Positions 52,144 through 60,981 of a stretch of DNA of 64,000 nt are shown here, one piece after another. Every line of letters starts with the position of its first letter. Position 1 is the stretch's first letter. Location: positions 1 to 64,000 of the forward strand of contig CABUHY010000013.1 of NCBI GenBank assembly GCA_902491475.1, in the 5' to 3' direction. The notes below the pieces were generated by a model. It did no database searches. It was not told the origin of the DNA and worked only from the letters and a program-made list of their open reading frames with translations. This DNA comes from an uncultured Eubacteriales bacterium (lineage in GTDB: Bacteria; Bacillota; Clostridia; Oscillospirales; Acutalibacteraceae). A program made the translations under genes and the position numbers.

Positions 52144-53922
52144 ATGGATCCCATCAATGTTGATTTTACACGAGGAAAGGGCGACGGTTCAAACAACAAT
52201 AAGGCTGTAACCGATGTCTATATCCCACCGAAAAACGCAAAGAAAAAGATTATTATAAATATACTTCTTACGGTTGTGTTTGCGGCTGTCGCATATTACT
52301 TTATGATTCCCGCACTCAACTTCAAGGCGATTGAACTGTATATGTATATTGCGTTCGTATGCCTTATTTATCTCGGACTTACCGTGATTTCAACCAGAGT
52401 GGCAATTCATCCCGAGTATCAGTCGTATGTCAAAAAGCGTTCGACCGTTCCCGGAATTATAATTGCGGTTCTTGCGGTTGTATGCCTTATCGGTTTCGTT
52501 GTCGGCGCACAGCTTTTCAGAGCAAATTCGTATTCGCACCTTTTGACCGTTGAAGAGGGCGACTTTGCCGAAGATGTTGCGGAGATTGACTTTTCCGCTG
52601 TACCCACGCTTGACGCAACCTCGGCAAACAACCTTGCGGTAAGAACGCTCGGCGACCTTTCGGATATGGTTTCACAGTTCGTTGTTTCCAATTACTCCAC
52701 ACAGATAAACTACAAGGGCACGCCCGTCAGGGTTACCTCGCTTGACTACGGCGATATTTTCAAATGGATAAAGAATACAAGAGAGGGACTTCCCGCATAT
52801 ATAATTGTTGATATGACCACGCAGAAGAGTGAGATTGTCCGCCTTGAAAACGGAATGAAGTATTCGCCTGCTGAGCATTTTAACAGATACCTTTTGAGAC
52901 ATCTCCGTTTTGAGTATCCGACCTATATGTTCGGCGACCCGAGCTTTGAAATTGACGAGCAGGGCAATCCGTACTGGATAGTTCCGATACTTGACAAGAC
53001 TATCGGTCTTTTCGGCGGTACGGATGTTATCGGCGCCGTTATCGTAAACTCCATTGACGGAAGCAGTCAGATAATTTCGACAAGCACAACGGGCGAGACA
53101 AAGCTTCCCACGACCTCATTTGTTACCGACTCCGAATGGCAGTGGATAGACAGAGTTTACTCCGCTACGATACTCAACGAACAGTATAACTATTACGGCA
53201 AGCTCTCACACGGCTTTATAAACTCGATAATCGGTCAGGAGGGCGTTAAGGTTACAAGCTCGGGCTACAACTATCTTGCGCTCAACGACGATGTGTATAT
53301 GTACACCGGCGTTACCTCGATAAGCTCCGACCAGTCGATTATCGGCTTTGTTCTTATCAATCAGCGTACCAAGGAAGCGAAGTATTATTCAATTTCGGGC
53401 GCACTTGAGAACACCGCACAGACCTCGGCACAGGGTGCGGTTCAGCAGTATTCGTACACCGCTACATTCCCGTTGCTTCTCAACATCAGCGGCGAGCCGA
53501 CATACTTTATGGCTCTTAAAGATTCGAGTGAGCTTGTTAAAATGTACGCTATGGTAAATGTCAAGCAGTCAACCGTCGTAGGTATCGGCGCAACCCTTAC
53601 CGAGTGTACGGAAAACTATGCCGATAACCTTAAAAAGAACGGCATAAATCTTGACATCAACATTGACGAAATCGGTGAAAACGACCAGACGCAGGCTCAG
53701 CCCGAGACTAAGGATGTCAGCGGCACGGTAACGGAAATCCGTTCCGTTGTAACAGGCGGCGAGACCTACTTCTATATCAAACTCAATACGGGCGACGAGT
53801 TCTATAAGCTCGGCGTCAAGGATGCGGAAAAGGTTGTAATCCTCAATGTGGGCGACAGCGTAACCTTCGGTGTTCCCGTTGAAGCAAGCGGAGAGATAAT
53901 AAGCGTATCCTCAATGAAATAA
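52144..53922 (+). CDS. Large membrane-anchored protein of unknown family
   Basis: 592 aa. A charged cytoplasmic start (1-33), three transmembrane helices (about 34-56, 62-83, 100-125), then about 460 aa probably outside. Visible landmarks: YGDIFKWIKNTREGLPAYII, a MTTQKSEIVRL stretch, WIVPILDKTIGLFGGTDVIG, and a last segment (about 500-592, SGTVTEIRSVVTGGETYFYI, NVGDSVTFGVPVEASGEII) that looks like a small OB/beta-barrel domain. No known family recognised. RBS AAAGGAG; follows the SDR gene by 62 nt and is closed by a terminator. Confidence 0.7.
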   Translation: MDPINVDFTRGKGDGSNNNKAVTDVYIPPKNAKKKIIINILLTVVFAAVAYYFMIPALNFKAIELYMYIAFVCLIYLGLTVISTRVAIHPEYQSYVKKRSTVPGIIIAVLAVVCLIGFVVGAQLFRANSYSHLLTVEEGDFAEDVAEIDFSAVPTLDATSANNLAVRTLGDLSDMVSQFVVSNYSTQINYKGTPVRVTSLDYGDIFKWIKNTREGLPAYIIVDMTTQKSEIVRLENGMKYSPAEHFNRYLLRHLRFEYPTYMFGDPSFEIDEQGNPYWIVPILDKTIGLFGGTDVIGAVIVNSIDGSSQIISTSTTGETKLPTTSFVTDSEWQWIDRVYSATILNEQYNYYGKLSHGFINSIIGQEGVKVTSSGYNYLALNDDVYMYTGVTSISSDQSIIGFVLINQRTKEAKYYSISGALENTAQTSAQGAVQQYSYTATFPLLLNISGEPTYFMALKDSSELVKMYAMVNVKQSTVVGIGATLTECTENYADNLKKNGINLDINIDEIGENDQTQAQPETKDVSGTVTEIRSVVTGGETYFYIKLNTGDEFYKLGVKDAEKVVILNVGDSVTFGVPVEASGEIISVSSMK

Positions 53923-53943
53923 AGGACACAAAACACGGATTAT

Positions 53944-53976
53944 GTCGGGTAGGGCTTATGCCTTACCCGACTTTTT
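53944..53976 (+). terminator. Terminator after the large membrane protein
   Basis: About 11-bp stem (53944-53954 with 53961-53971, one G-U), then TTTTT. Confidence 0.85.
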
Positions 53977-54085
53977 CACCGTTTGTTGTGTTTTTGCCCA
54001 TATATTCACCGAAAAAATTGGCACGCAAACATATCTTGCGGTTTGAAAGGCTTGCGGCATACATATTGTGTGTTTTTACATACCC

Positions 54086-54135
54086 GTAGTTAATAATTAT
54101 CTATTAGACACCGTGTTTAGATAATTTTTAACTAC
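54086..54135. repeat. 18-bp inverted repeat upstream of the aminotransferase promoter
   Basis: Arms 54086-54103 and 54118-54135 (GTAGTTAATAATTATCTA and TAGATAATTTTTAACTAC) pair at 17 of 18 positions around a 14-base loop. No T-tract follows. The rest of 53977-54174 shows nothing else I can support. It ends 39 bp before the -35 at 54175. Confidence 0.75.
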
Positions 54136-54174
54136 AAACAGCCGCAAAAGTTACAAAAAAATAAACAAAAGCAT

Positions 54175-54202
54175 TTGACATTTCGTATTTAAGTGATATA
54201 AT
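54175..54202 (+). promoter_or_regulatory. Consensus promoter of the second aminotransferase gene
   Basis: TTGACA (54175-54180), 16 bp, TATAAT (54197-54202). Confidence 0.88.
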
Positions 54203-54206
54203 TTAG

Positions 54207-54235
54207 GTGAATAGTAATTCACTTTTGAAGTGAAT
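54207..54235 (+). promoter_or_regulatory. Alternating inverted repeats at the transcription start (candidate operator or leader switch)
   Basis: GTGAAT (54207-54212), ATTCAC (54217-54222) and AAGTGAAT (54228-54235) make two mutually exclusive hairpins sharing the middle arm: 54207-54222 or 54217-54235. They lie at and just after the predicted start of transcription. Confidence 0.5.
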
Positions 54236-54263
54236 ACAAAAAAAGAAGACGGAGGAAACACCA

Positions 54264-55748
54264 ATGGACACAAGATTCGCTATTGCAGAATACCATGACG
54301 CAAAAGCAATAAACAGAGAGCTTGATGAACTCATCAAGAAGCCGATTTACACAATCAAGCCCGATACTCTCAAGCATTATGAAGAAGAGTATTACGACAA
54401 GAAATGTGCTAAGTCGAAAGAGATGATCGAGGAAGCTAAGACTGTAATTCCCGGAGGAGTTCAGCACAACCTCGCATTCAACTATCCCTTCCCGCTTGTT
54501 TTCACAAAGGCAGACGGCGCTTATCTCTATGACATTGACGGTAATAAATATTTTGACTTCCTTCAGGCAGGCGGCCCGACAGTTCTCGGCTCAAACCCGA
54601 AGGCAGTTCGTGACCAGGTTATCGACCTTCTTAACACATGCGGTCCTTCAACAGGTCTTTTCCACGAGTTTGAATACAAGCTCGCTAAGAAAATCGTTGA
54701 CTCTGTTGAATCGGTTGACATGTTCCGTATGCAGGGCTCGGGTACAGAGGCTTGTATGACAGCAGCTCGTATCGCTCGTCTTGCTACAGGTAAGAAGAAC
54801 ATCCTTAAAATGGGCGGCGCTTATCACGGCTGGTCGGATCAGATGGGTTACGGCATCCGTGTTCCCGGTTCTAAGTTCACACAGGCTAACGGCGTTCCGA
54901 TTTTCATCTTCAAGCACATGCAGGAATTCTTCCCCGGCGATCTTGAAGACCTTGAGAGAAAGCTTTGGCTCAACCAGTTCCGCGGCGGCACAGCAGCTGT
55001 TTACATCGAGCCCGTAGGTCCCGAGAGCGGTACAACTCCGCTTGATTACGAATTCAACAAGGGCGTTGAGAGACTCTGCCGCAAGTACGGCGCACTCCTC
55101 GTATTCGATGAGGTTGTTACAGGCTTCCGTATCGGTATGGCAGGTGCACAGGGCTTCTTCGGCGTATCTCCCGACCTTACAATCTTCGGTAAAGTTATCG
55201 CAGGCGGCTATCCGGGCGCAGGCGGCGTAGGCGGTAAGAAGGAATACATGAAGCACCTCGGCTCAGGTCTTGACGACTCGGGCATCAAGGTTAAGAAGGC
55301 ATTCACAGGCGGTACAATGACCGCTAACCCGCTTTCATGCTGTGCAGGTTACTATACTCTTGAAGAAATCGACAGAACAAACGCTTGCCAGAAGGCAGGT
55401 CAGATGGGCGACAGACTTACAAACGGTCTTAAAGAGCTTGTTAAGAAGCACGGCCTTCCGTTCGTATGCTGGAACGAAGGTTCTATCTGCCACCTCGAGA
55501 CTGTCGGCACAATGCACTACTCAATCAACTGGTCAAAACCGTGGACAATTCCGGGCGTACTCAACGCTACATCCGTTCGTAAGAAAGAGATGCAGCACAT
55601 GGGCGCTGCTTACATGGCAGAAGGCCTCGTAACGCTTGCAGGTTCGCGTCTTTACACTTCGGCTGCTTATACACCTAAGATGATCGATCAGGCTCTTGCT
55701 TGCTTCGACAAGGTATTCGAAAACGTAGCAGTTAAGCCCGAAGACTAA
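54264..55748 (+). CDS. Class III PLP-dependent aminotransferase (GSA-aminomutase-like), copy 2
   Basis: 494 aa, longer than HemL (about 430) because of an N-terminal helical extension of about 60 aa (MDTRFAIAEYHDAKAINREL, then KPDTLKHYEEEYYDKKC). Core features: GAYLYDIDGNKYFDFLQAGG, QGSGTEACMTAARIARLATG, Asp282 in FDEVVTGFRIG, PLP Lys310 in TIFGKVIAGGYPG. It differs clearly from the 49121-50386 enzyme, so the two probably act on different substrates. Codon use (aca, gct/gca, cgt; few acg or gcg) resembles ribosomal genes and fba, suggesting high expression, in line with the consensus promoter. RBS CGGAGGA. Confidence 0.85.
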   Translation: MDTRFAIAEYHDAKAINRELDELIKKPIYTIKPDTLKHYEEEYYDKKCAKSKEMIEEAKTVIPGGVQHNLAFNYPFPLVFTKADGAYLYDIDGNKYFDFLQAGGPTVLGSNPKAVRDQVIDLLNTCGPSTGLFHEFEYKLAKKIVDSVESVDMFRMQGSGTEACMTAARIARLATGKKNILKMGGAYHGWSDQMGYGIRVPGSKFTQANGVPIFIFKHMQEFFPGDLEDLERKLWLNQFRGGTAAVYIEPVGPESGTTPLDYEFNKGVERLCRKYGALLVFDEVVTGFRIGMAGAQGFFGVSPDLTIFGKVIAGGYPGAGGVGGKKEYMKHLGSGLDDSGIKVKKAFTGGTMTANPLSCCAGYYTLEEIDRTNACQKAGQMGDRLTNGLKELVKKHGLPFVCWNEGSICHLETVGTMHYSINWSKPWTIPGVLNATSVRKKEMQHMGAAYMAEGLVTLAGSRLYTSAAYTPKMIDQALACFDKVFENVAVKPED

Positions 55749-55771
55749 TCTATAAAGGCTAATTGACAAAA

Positions 55772-55798
55772 GGGGCGGGCAGCCTAACCGCCCGCCCC
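55772..55798 (+). promoter_or_regulatory. Strong GC hairpin between aminotransferase and aldolase genes
   Basis: Perfect 9-bp stem GGGGCGGGC/GCCCGCCCC (55772-55780 with 55790-55798) followed by GTATTCTCTTTTATG, a poor T-tract. It may attenuate or protect the upstream mRNA so that the aldolase gene is expressed less. Confidence 0.55.
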
Positions 55799-55824
55799 GT
55801 ATTCTCTTTTATGAGGTGAAACAA

Positions 55825-57048
55825 ATGGACATTTCAGAAGCAAAAGAACTTGTCATCAGAGCAGGTAAAGAGCTCCTTGCCGACGGCATTATAGTCCGTA
55901 CCTGGGGTAACATTTCGTGCCGTGTGTCGGACACACAGTTTGTTATCACACCCTCGGGCAGAGCATATGAAAACCTTACTCCCGATGAAATCGTGCTTGT
56001 AAATATCGACGACTGCTCCTATGACGGCGATGTTAAACCCTCGTCGGAAAAAGGAATTCACGCAGCAGCTTATAAGCTTCGCCCCGAGGTTAATTTCGTA
56101 GTTCATACACATCAGAAGGAAGCTTCTGTTATAGGTGCTCTCGGATTTGACATCAACAGCGTGTCAAAGAAGAGCGCGGAAGTAGTCGGAAACGATGTTC
56201 CGCTTGCATCTTACGGACTTCCCGGAACAGGAAAGCTTCGTGAGGGCGTTATCGCAGCTATCAAGAGAACGGACTCAAAGGCTGTTCTTATGGCTCATCA
56301 CGGCGCACTTTGCATGGGCGTTGACTATGAAGAGGCTGCTAAAGTTGCTTCGGAGCTCGAGGTTATCTGCGAGGATTGTCTTCGCAAGAAATACAACGAG
56401 GTTACAGGCAAGGTTGCCGACAGCCTCAGCTCGATTGCAGAATACATCGGCGAGAAATATGCCGACGCAAAGGCTTCAAAGGCAGTTAAATTCGATGTAT
56501 GCAACAGTGAGAGAGACGGCAGCGTATTCAACATCACTGCTGTAAACGGCGATGGCAAGATTACAAGAATCGACATCAAGACGGGCGAGCTTGTAGCGGG
56601 TAACGATTACCCGAACTCTGCCGAGCTCCACAGAATGATTTATAAGAAGAGAAGCGATGTAAATTACATCATTCACAACACTTCTCCCGAGGCTATGGCT
56701 GTTTCGCAGAAGGGCAAGAATATGAAGCCGTTGCTTGACGACTTCGCACAGCTCTGCGGCGCAACCGTAAGACACGCGCTGTTCAATCCGAACAGCACTC
56801 TCAAGTCGGCGAAAAAGGTTGTTAAAGCTCTCAAGGGCAGAAATGCGGTTGTACTTGACAATAACGGCGCTCTTTGCGTTGCGGGAAGCGAATATGACGC
56901 TACCGCTGTCGAGCATGTAATGGAAAAAGGCTGCAAGACTCAGGTCGGTGCAGATCTCTTCGGTACGGCTAAGCCCATCAACCCGATTGAGACAAGACTT
57001 ATGAGATTTATCTATCTCAAAAAGTATTCAAAGCAGGCAAGCAAATAA
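55825..57048 (+). CDS. Tandem class II aldolase/adducin-family protein, second half degenerate
   Basis: 407 aa made of two class II aldolase (FucA/RhaD/AraD) domains. Domain 1 (1-200) has all metal ligands: Glu75 (SSEKGIHAA), His94 and His96 (VVHTHQ), His159 (MAHHGALCMG), plus the phosphate-site WGNIS and TPSG. Domain 2 (about 215-405) keeps the fold (NSAELHRMIYKKRSDVNYII) but has HNTS for HTH and LDNNGALCVAG for HHG, so two of the three His ligands are lost. Domain 1 could cleave or form a bond at a DHAP-like ketol; domain 2 is probably structural. ATG at 55825 follows GAGGTG. Confidence 0.85.
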   Translation: MDISEAKELVIRAGKELLADGIIVRTWGNISCRVSDTQFVITPSGRAYENLTPDEIVLVNIDDCSYDGDVKPSSEKGIHAAAYKLRPEVNFVVHTHQKEASVIGALGFDINSVSKKSAEVVGNDVPLASYGLPGTGKLREGVIAAIKRTDSKAVLMAHHGALCMGVDYEEAAKVASELEVICEDCLRKKYNEVTGKVADSLSSIAEYIGEKYADAKASKAVKFDVCNSERDGSVFNITAVNGDGKITRIDIKTGELVAGNDYPNSAELHRMIYKKRSDVNYIIHNTSPEAMAVSQKGKNMKPLLDDFAQLCGATVRHALFNPNSTLKSAKKVVKALKGRNAVVLDNNGALCVAGSEYDATAVEHVMEKGCKTQVGADLFGTAKPINPIETRLMRFIYLKKYSKQASK

Positions 57049-57071
57049 TTTTTGCCGAATAATTTAACATT

Positions 57072-57106
57072 ACGCACTCCGATAAGCTTATCGGGGTGCG
57101 TTTTTT
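57072..57106 (+). terminator. Terminator after the aldolase gene
   Basis: 12-bp stem (57073-57084 with 57089-57100), AGCT loop, then TTTTTT. Confidence 0.92.
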
Positions 57107-57160
57107 CCTTTTCGGCGGCAATATCGGTCGGATTTTCCACAAAATATAGTTAAAAATCTA

Positions 57161-57190
57161 TTGTAAAGCACTACTTGTATGTGGTATAAT
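57161..57190 (+). promoter_or_regulatory. Promoter of the TrmH/RlmB gene
   Basis: TTGTAA (57161-57166), 18 bp, TATAAT (57185-57190), preceded by TGG (extended -10). Confidence 0.75.
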
Positions 57191-57233
57191 ATTCTAATAA
57201 AATGGATTAGCTATATCCGATACGGAGAGAAAT

Positions 57234-57980
57234 ATGATAAAAGACGACGATAAAAAGCCCGATTTGCTTATCGGCAGGAACGCAGTTGCCGAGGCGTTGA
57301 AATCCGACAGGGAAATCGACACGCTTATTCTTATGAGGAACAATAACAATCCCGCTCTTTCAAGGCTTGCCTCAATGGCAAAGGAAAAGGGTGCGGTTGT
57401 AAAAGAGGTTGACTCCAAAAAGCTCGACTTTATGTGCGGCGGAGCGAACCATCAGGGCGTTGCGGCGTATGTTGCCGCTCACGAATATTCAAGCGTTGAG
57501 GATATTCTCGCTTATGCCGAGGAAAAGGGAGAAAAGCCTTTTATCGTTGTGTGCGACGAGATAGAGGACCCGCACAATCTCGGCGCTATAATCAGAACGG
57601 CGGAATGTGCGGGCGTACACGGCGTTATCATTCCGAAAAGGCGCAGCGCTTCGCTCAATTTTACCGTGGGCAAGACTTCGGCGGGAGCGCTCGAATATAT
57701 GAGGGTTGCGAGGGTTTCAAACCTTGCTTCGGCCATTGACGAGTTAAAAGAAAAGGGCTGCTGGGTCTACGGTGCCGATATGGACGGAACCGATTATAAA
57801 AAGACCGATTTTTCGGGTGCCGTCGTGCTTGTTATCGGCTCCGAGGGCAAGGGAATAGGTAAGCTTATCAGGCAGAAGTGCGACGCAATAGTTTCCCTGC
57901 CTATGAAGGGCAATATAAATTCACTCAATGCGTCCGTTGCGGCGGGAATTTTGATGTACGAGATATCCTGCGGAAGATAA
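57234..57980 (+). CDS. TrmH/RlmB-family rRNA or tRNA 2'-O-methyltransferase (SPOUT)
   Basis: 248 aa. An N-terminal substrate-binding domain (LLIGRNAVAEALKSDREIDT, about 11-85) is followed by the SPOUT knot domain with the three motifs: VVCDEIEDPHNLGAIIRTAE, VLVIGSEGKGIGKLI and IVSLPMKGNINSLNASVAAG. It methylates a ribose 2'-OH, most likely in 23S rRNA (RlmB group), using S-adenosylmethionine. RBS CGGAGAG. Followed after 23 nt by the pseudo-ATPase gene. Confidence 0.9.
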   Translation: MIKDDDKKPDLLIGRNAVAEALKSDREIDTLILMRNNNNPALSRLASMAKEKGAVVKEVDSKKLDFMCGGANHQGVAAYVAAHEYSSVEDILAYAEEKGEKPFIVVCDEIEDPHNLGAIIRTAECAGVHGVIIPKRRSASLNFTVGKTSAGALEYMRVARVSNLASAIDELKEKGCWVYGADMDGTDYKKTDFSGAVVLVIGSEGKGIGKLIRQKCDAIVSLPMKGNINSLNASVAAGILMYEISCGR

Positions 57981-58003
57981 ATTAGTTGATTCGGGGTGTG
58001 AAA

Positions 58004-60964
58004 ATGTCTAAAAACGATTTGTTCAACGATATGTCGATTGATTCGATTCTCAATGATGTTAAGCGAATGACGGGGGAGGAGTCTGCCCCCGAGAAAATCT
58101 GGTCGCTTGACGAAATTGACGCGTTGCTTTCGGATGATGAACCGATTGAGGCAAAAAGCGATACCGTACCGAAAGAAGCGAAAGTTCCCGAGAAGCCGAA
58201 TATCCCCGAGTCGGTTAAGACGGAAGAAAAGCCTGTCAAGGCAGAAAAAGCAAAAGAACCCGAAAAAGCCGAAAATGAGCCGTCGGGTCTCGGGCTCAAA
58301 GAATTTGCGATGAAAAACGCCATTGAGAGCGAAGTCGCAAGGTCAAATCCCGACGAGGAAAGCATAGAGGATATTTTGGAGGAGTTCGAGGAGAAAGAGG
58401 ACGAACCCGAAATCGAACCGCTCATAGGCTCCGCAAAGGAAGAAGAGGAAGAACCGAACGAACCGGAGCAGACGCAGAAAGAACCCGAAAAAGAAATTCC
58501 CGGGCAGATAAGTATTGAAAAAACACGGGTGTTCAATGAGGTTGAGGCGAGAGCCGTCAGAGACGAGAGCATAACGCATCATATAGGCGAAAACAAGATA
58601 ATAAGGACGGGCGGTTCGCCGAAAAAGGGCGGTATGGAGACGGATCCGTACCGTGAGCGCTTTTTGAACAAGCCTAAACTTGATATAGAAAAAACTCAGG
58701 ACCACAGGGAACTGCTCAAGGATTTACCTGCGAAAACCATTGAAAAGCACGGCGTTGTCGTTAAAAAGCCGACGCTTGAAAAGACCTCCACAGACGGTCT
58801 GTCGCCCGTTCCGATACTCGTTGACGCCGCGGACGAATACGACGCACAGCAAAAGCTTGAAATGGAAACGCAGGCAGGCGCATTGAAGTCAAACTCCCTT
58901 GACGAAGATGAAAATCAGATTGTCCTCGACGGCTTTAACGGACAGGACGAGGTTGAAATTGTCAACGAAGAGGAGGAAGAGGCTAAGCTTCGCAAAATCC
59001 GCAGGGATAAGGCGAGCAAGTTCAGACTTTTCCCGAATATAGAAATCGACGACGGCGACGCATACTCCGAAGCCACCGAGCAGGAGGACGAAGAGGACTA
59101 CGCCGACGAAAAAACAAAAGCCGTGGTTCTTCCCGAGGAGGAAATACAGGAGGACGGCGAAAACGAAGAGTACGAAACGCAGGAGGAAACTCCCGCCCGT
59201 GAAAAACGCAAGCGGCGAAAGCCACGGGAAGTCAGCGTTGCCCGTGAGTTCTTCGGTCCCAAGGACGCAAAAGCCGTATATGACATATATATGAAAGAGC
59301 GTTCCTACGGAAAGCGAAGAATAATTGTCGGCGCATTGGCACTCGCTCTTTTGACTGCGTGTGCCGCAATGACCTCTTTTACGGGTAACTTCTCATTGTT
59401 TTCCGACAGCCCGTTTGTTTATTCTGCGGCAAATCTCATAGTTCTTGTTGCGGTCGGAGCGGTAAATTACAAACCGATTGCGGACTGTACGGAACAGCTT
59501 AAAAACAGAAGATTTAACAGGAATTCCGCATTGACGGTGTCTTTGCTTATAGGCATTTTGCAGTGCGCCGTGTCACTCGGCTTCGGCGACCTTGTACTGA
59601 GCGGTACGCATATCTATGCGGCGGTTGCGCTGTTCCCCGTGCTTTTAATAAGCATCGGCGACTACATAAAGACAAAGACAGATATTGAAAACTTTATTCT
59701 TATTAACCGTGAGCAGAAAAACGCCCACGCAGTTAAGAAAATCGACGACGATACGGTGGCGTTTGAAGTCGGCAGGGGGCTTATGATAAAGGACCCCGAT
59801 ATACGCTATGACGCAAAGGTAAATTTCCCGTATAAATTCGTTGAGATGTCGCAAAGGGTTGACCCGACTGCGGATGTGTTCAATGTGATTGTTCCTGCGG
59901 CGTTTATTGCGGGAATTATCGTCGGAATAATCTCTGCGGTCATAAACAGGAACGCTTTTGTCGGCGTTACCTCGTTTACGGGCGTGTTCCTTATGGCTAT
60001 GCCTGCCGCAAGCGTTGTTTCGTGCGCTTCGGCTCTTAAAAATGTCAATAAAAAGCTAAATGCCGAAAACGGTATGGTATCGGGCTACGAAGCGGTTGAG
60101 GACGCACTTGACGCCAATGCCGCAGTGCTTGACGCAAGGGATATTTTCAGCGGCGGAGACGCAAAAATATTCGGACTCAAGCTTTTCAATTCAATGCGTA
60201 TTGATGAGGCTATTCTCTATACGGCGGCTGTTGTTATTCAGTCGGGCGGAGCACTGACGGATGTCTTTGACTCGATAATCCTTTCAAAGCGTGAAATGCT
60301 TCCGAATGTTGAGTCACTCGCATATGAGGAAAGGCTCGGCTGTTCGGGCTGGATATATAATTACCGTGTGCTTGTCGGAAACAGGGATTTGCTGTTAAAG
60401 CACAATGTTGAGGTGCAGTCCAAGGAAGAGGAAAGCGTGTTTACCCGTTCGGGCAGGCAGGTGGTTTACCTTGCGGTTGAGGGCAAGGTTGCGGCAATGT
60501 TTGTCGTAGGCTATTCGGCGGACGAACAGACAGCCGTTTATATGCGTGAGCTTGAAAAAGCGGGCGTGAGCATACTTGTCCGCACAACGGACTCAAATAT
60601 ATCCGAGGAGCTTGTTGAGCAGTACTTCGGGCTTCCGAGGAATTTCATCAAGGTCATAAGTCCCGTTGCCGGTCTTATGTACAAGGAAATGAGCGAAAAG
60701 CAGGCGATAAACGAGCCGTGCAGGATTTTGCACAACGGCAAGGTCAACTCATTCCTCAAAGCCTTTACTTCGGCGCTTAAATTGCAGGAGCGCAGGAAGA
60801 TGATAAATATTTTACAATACATCGGCGTGGGAATAAGCGTTATTCTCATGGCAATGTTTTCGTTCCTTTCGGGACTTTCACAGGCGGGAGCAATCCAGAT
60901 ACTTCTGTTTGAAACGCTCTGGACTCTGATTGTTACATTCGTCCCGCAAATCAAAAAAATTTAG
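58004..60964 (+). CDS. P-type-ATPase-like membrane protein lacking catalytic motifs, with long acidic N-terminus
   Basis: 986 aa. Residues 1-430 are hydrophilic, rich in Glu, Lys and Pro, with short IDSILNDVKRM and SIEDILEEFEE-type segments. From about 440 there are about eight membrane segments (440-460, 469-490, 508-555, 625-648, 652-676, 936-957, 964-984) and, between 676 and 930, a soluble part laid out like the P and N domains of P-type ATPases: VLDARDIFSG (Asp710) where DKTGT is expected, GWIYNYRVLVGNRDLLL, VVYLAVEGKVAAMFVVGYSA, and RTTDSNISEELV where TGDN is expected; GDGxND is absent. It is thus probably not an ion pump. ATG at 58004 (GGGGTG upstream); a TTG at 57986 is in frame but lacks a ribosome site. 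Confidence 0.7.
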   Translation: MSKNDLFNDMSIDSILNDVKRMTGEESAPEKIWSLDEIDALLSDDEPIEAKSDTVPKEAKVPEKPNIPESVKTEEKPVKAEKAKEPEKAENEPSGLGLKEFAMKNAIESEVARSNPDEESIEDILEEFEEKEDEPEIEPLIGSAKEEEEEPNEPEQTQKEPEKEIPGQISIEKTRVFNEVEARAVRDESITHHIGENKIIRTGGSPKKGGMETDPYRERFLNKPKLDIEKTQDHRELLKDLPAKTIEKHGVVVKKPTLEKTSTDGLSPVPILVDAADEYDAQQKLEMETQAGALKSNSLDEDENQIVLDGFNGQDEVEIVNEEEEEAKLRKIRRDKASKFRLFPNIEIDDGDAYSEATEQEDEEDYADEKTKAVVLPEEEIQEDGENEEYETQEETPAREKRKRRKPREVSVAREFFGPKDAKAVYDIYMKERSYGKRRIIVGALALALLTACAAMTSFTGNFSLFSDSPFVYSAANLIVLVAVGAVNYKPIADCTEQLKNRRFNRNSALTVSLLIGILQCAVSLGFGDLVLSGTHIYAAVALFPVLLISIGDYIKTKTDIENFILINREQKNAHAVKKIDDDTVAFEVGRGLMIKDPDIRYDAKVNFPYKFVEMSQRVDPTADVFNVIVPAAFIAGIIVGIISAVINRNAFVGVTSFTGVFLMAMPAASVVSCASALKNVNKKLNAENGMVSGYEAVEDALDANAAVLDARDIFSGGDAKIFGLKLFNSMRIDEAILYTAAVVIQSGGALTDVFDSIILSKREMLPNVESLAYEERLGCSGWIYNYRVLVGNRDLLLKHNVEVQSKEEESVFTRSGRQVVYLAVEGKVAAMFVVGYSADEQTAVYMRELEKAGVSILVRTTDSNISEELVEQYFGLPRNFIKVISPVAGLMYKEMSEKQAINEPCRILHNGKVNSFLKAFTSALKLQERRKMINILQYIGVGISVILMAMFSFLSGLSQAGAIQILLFETLWTLIVTFVPQIKKI

Positions 60965-60981
60965 AAAGAGTGATGATACAA

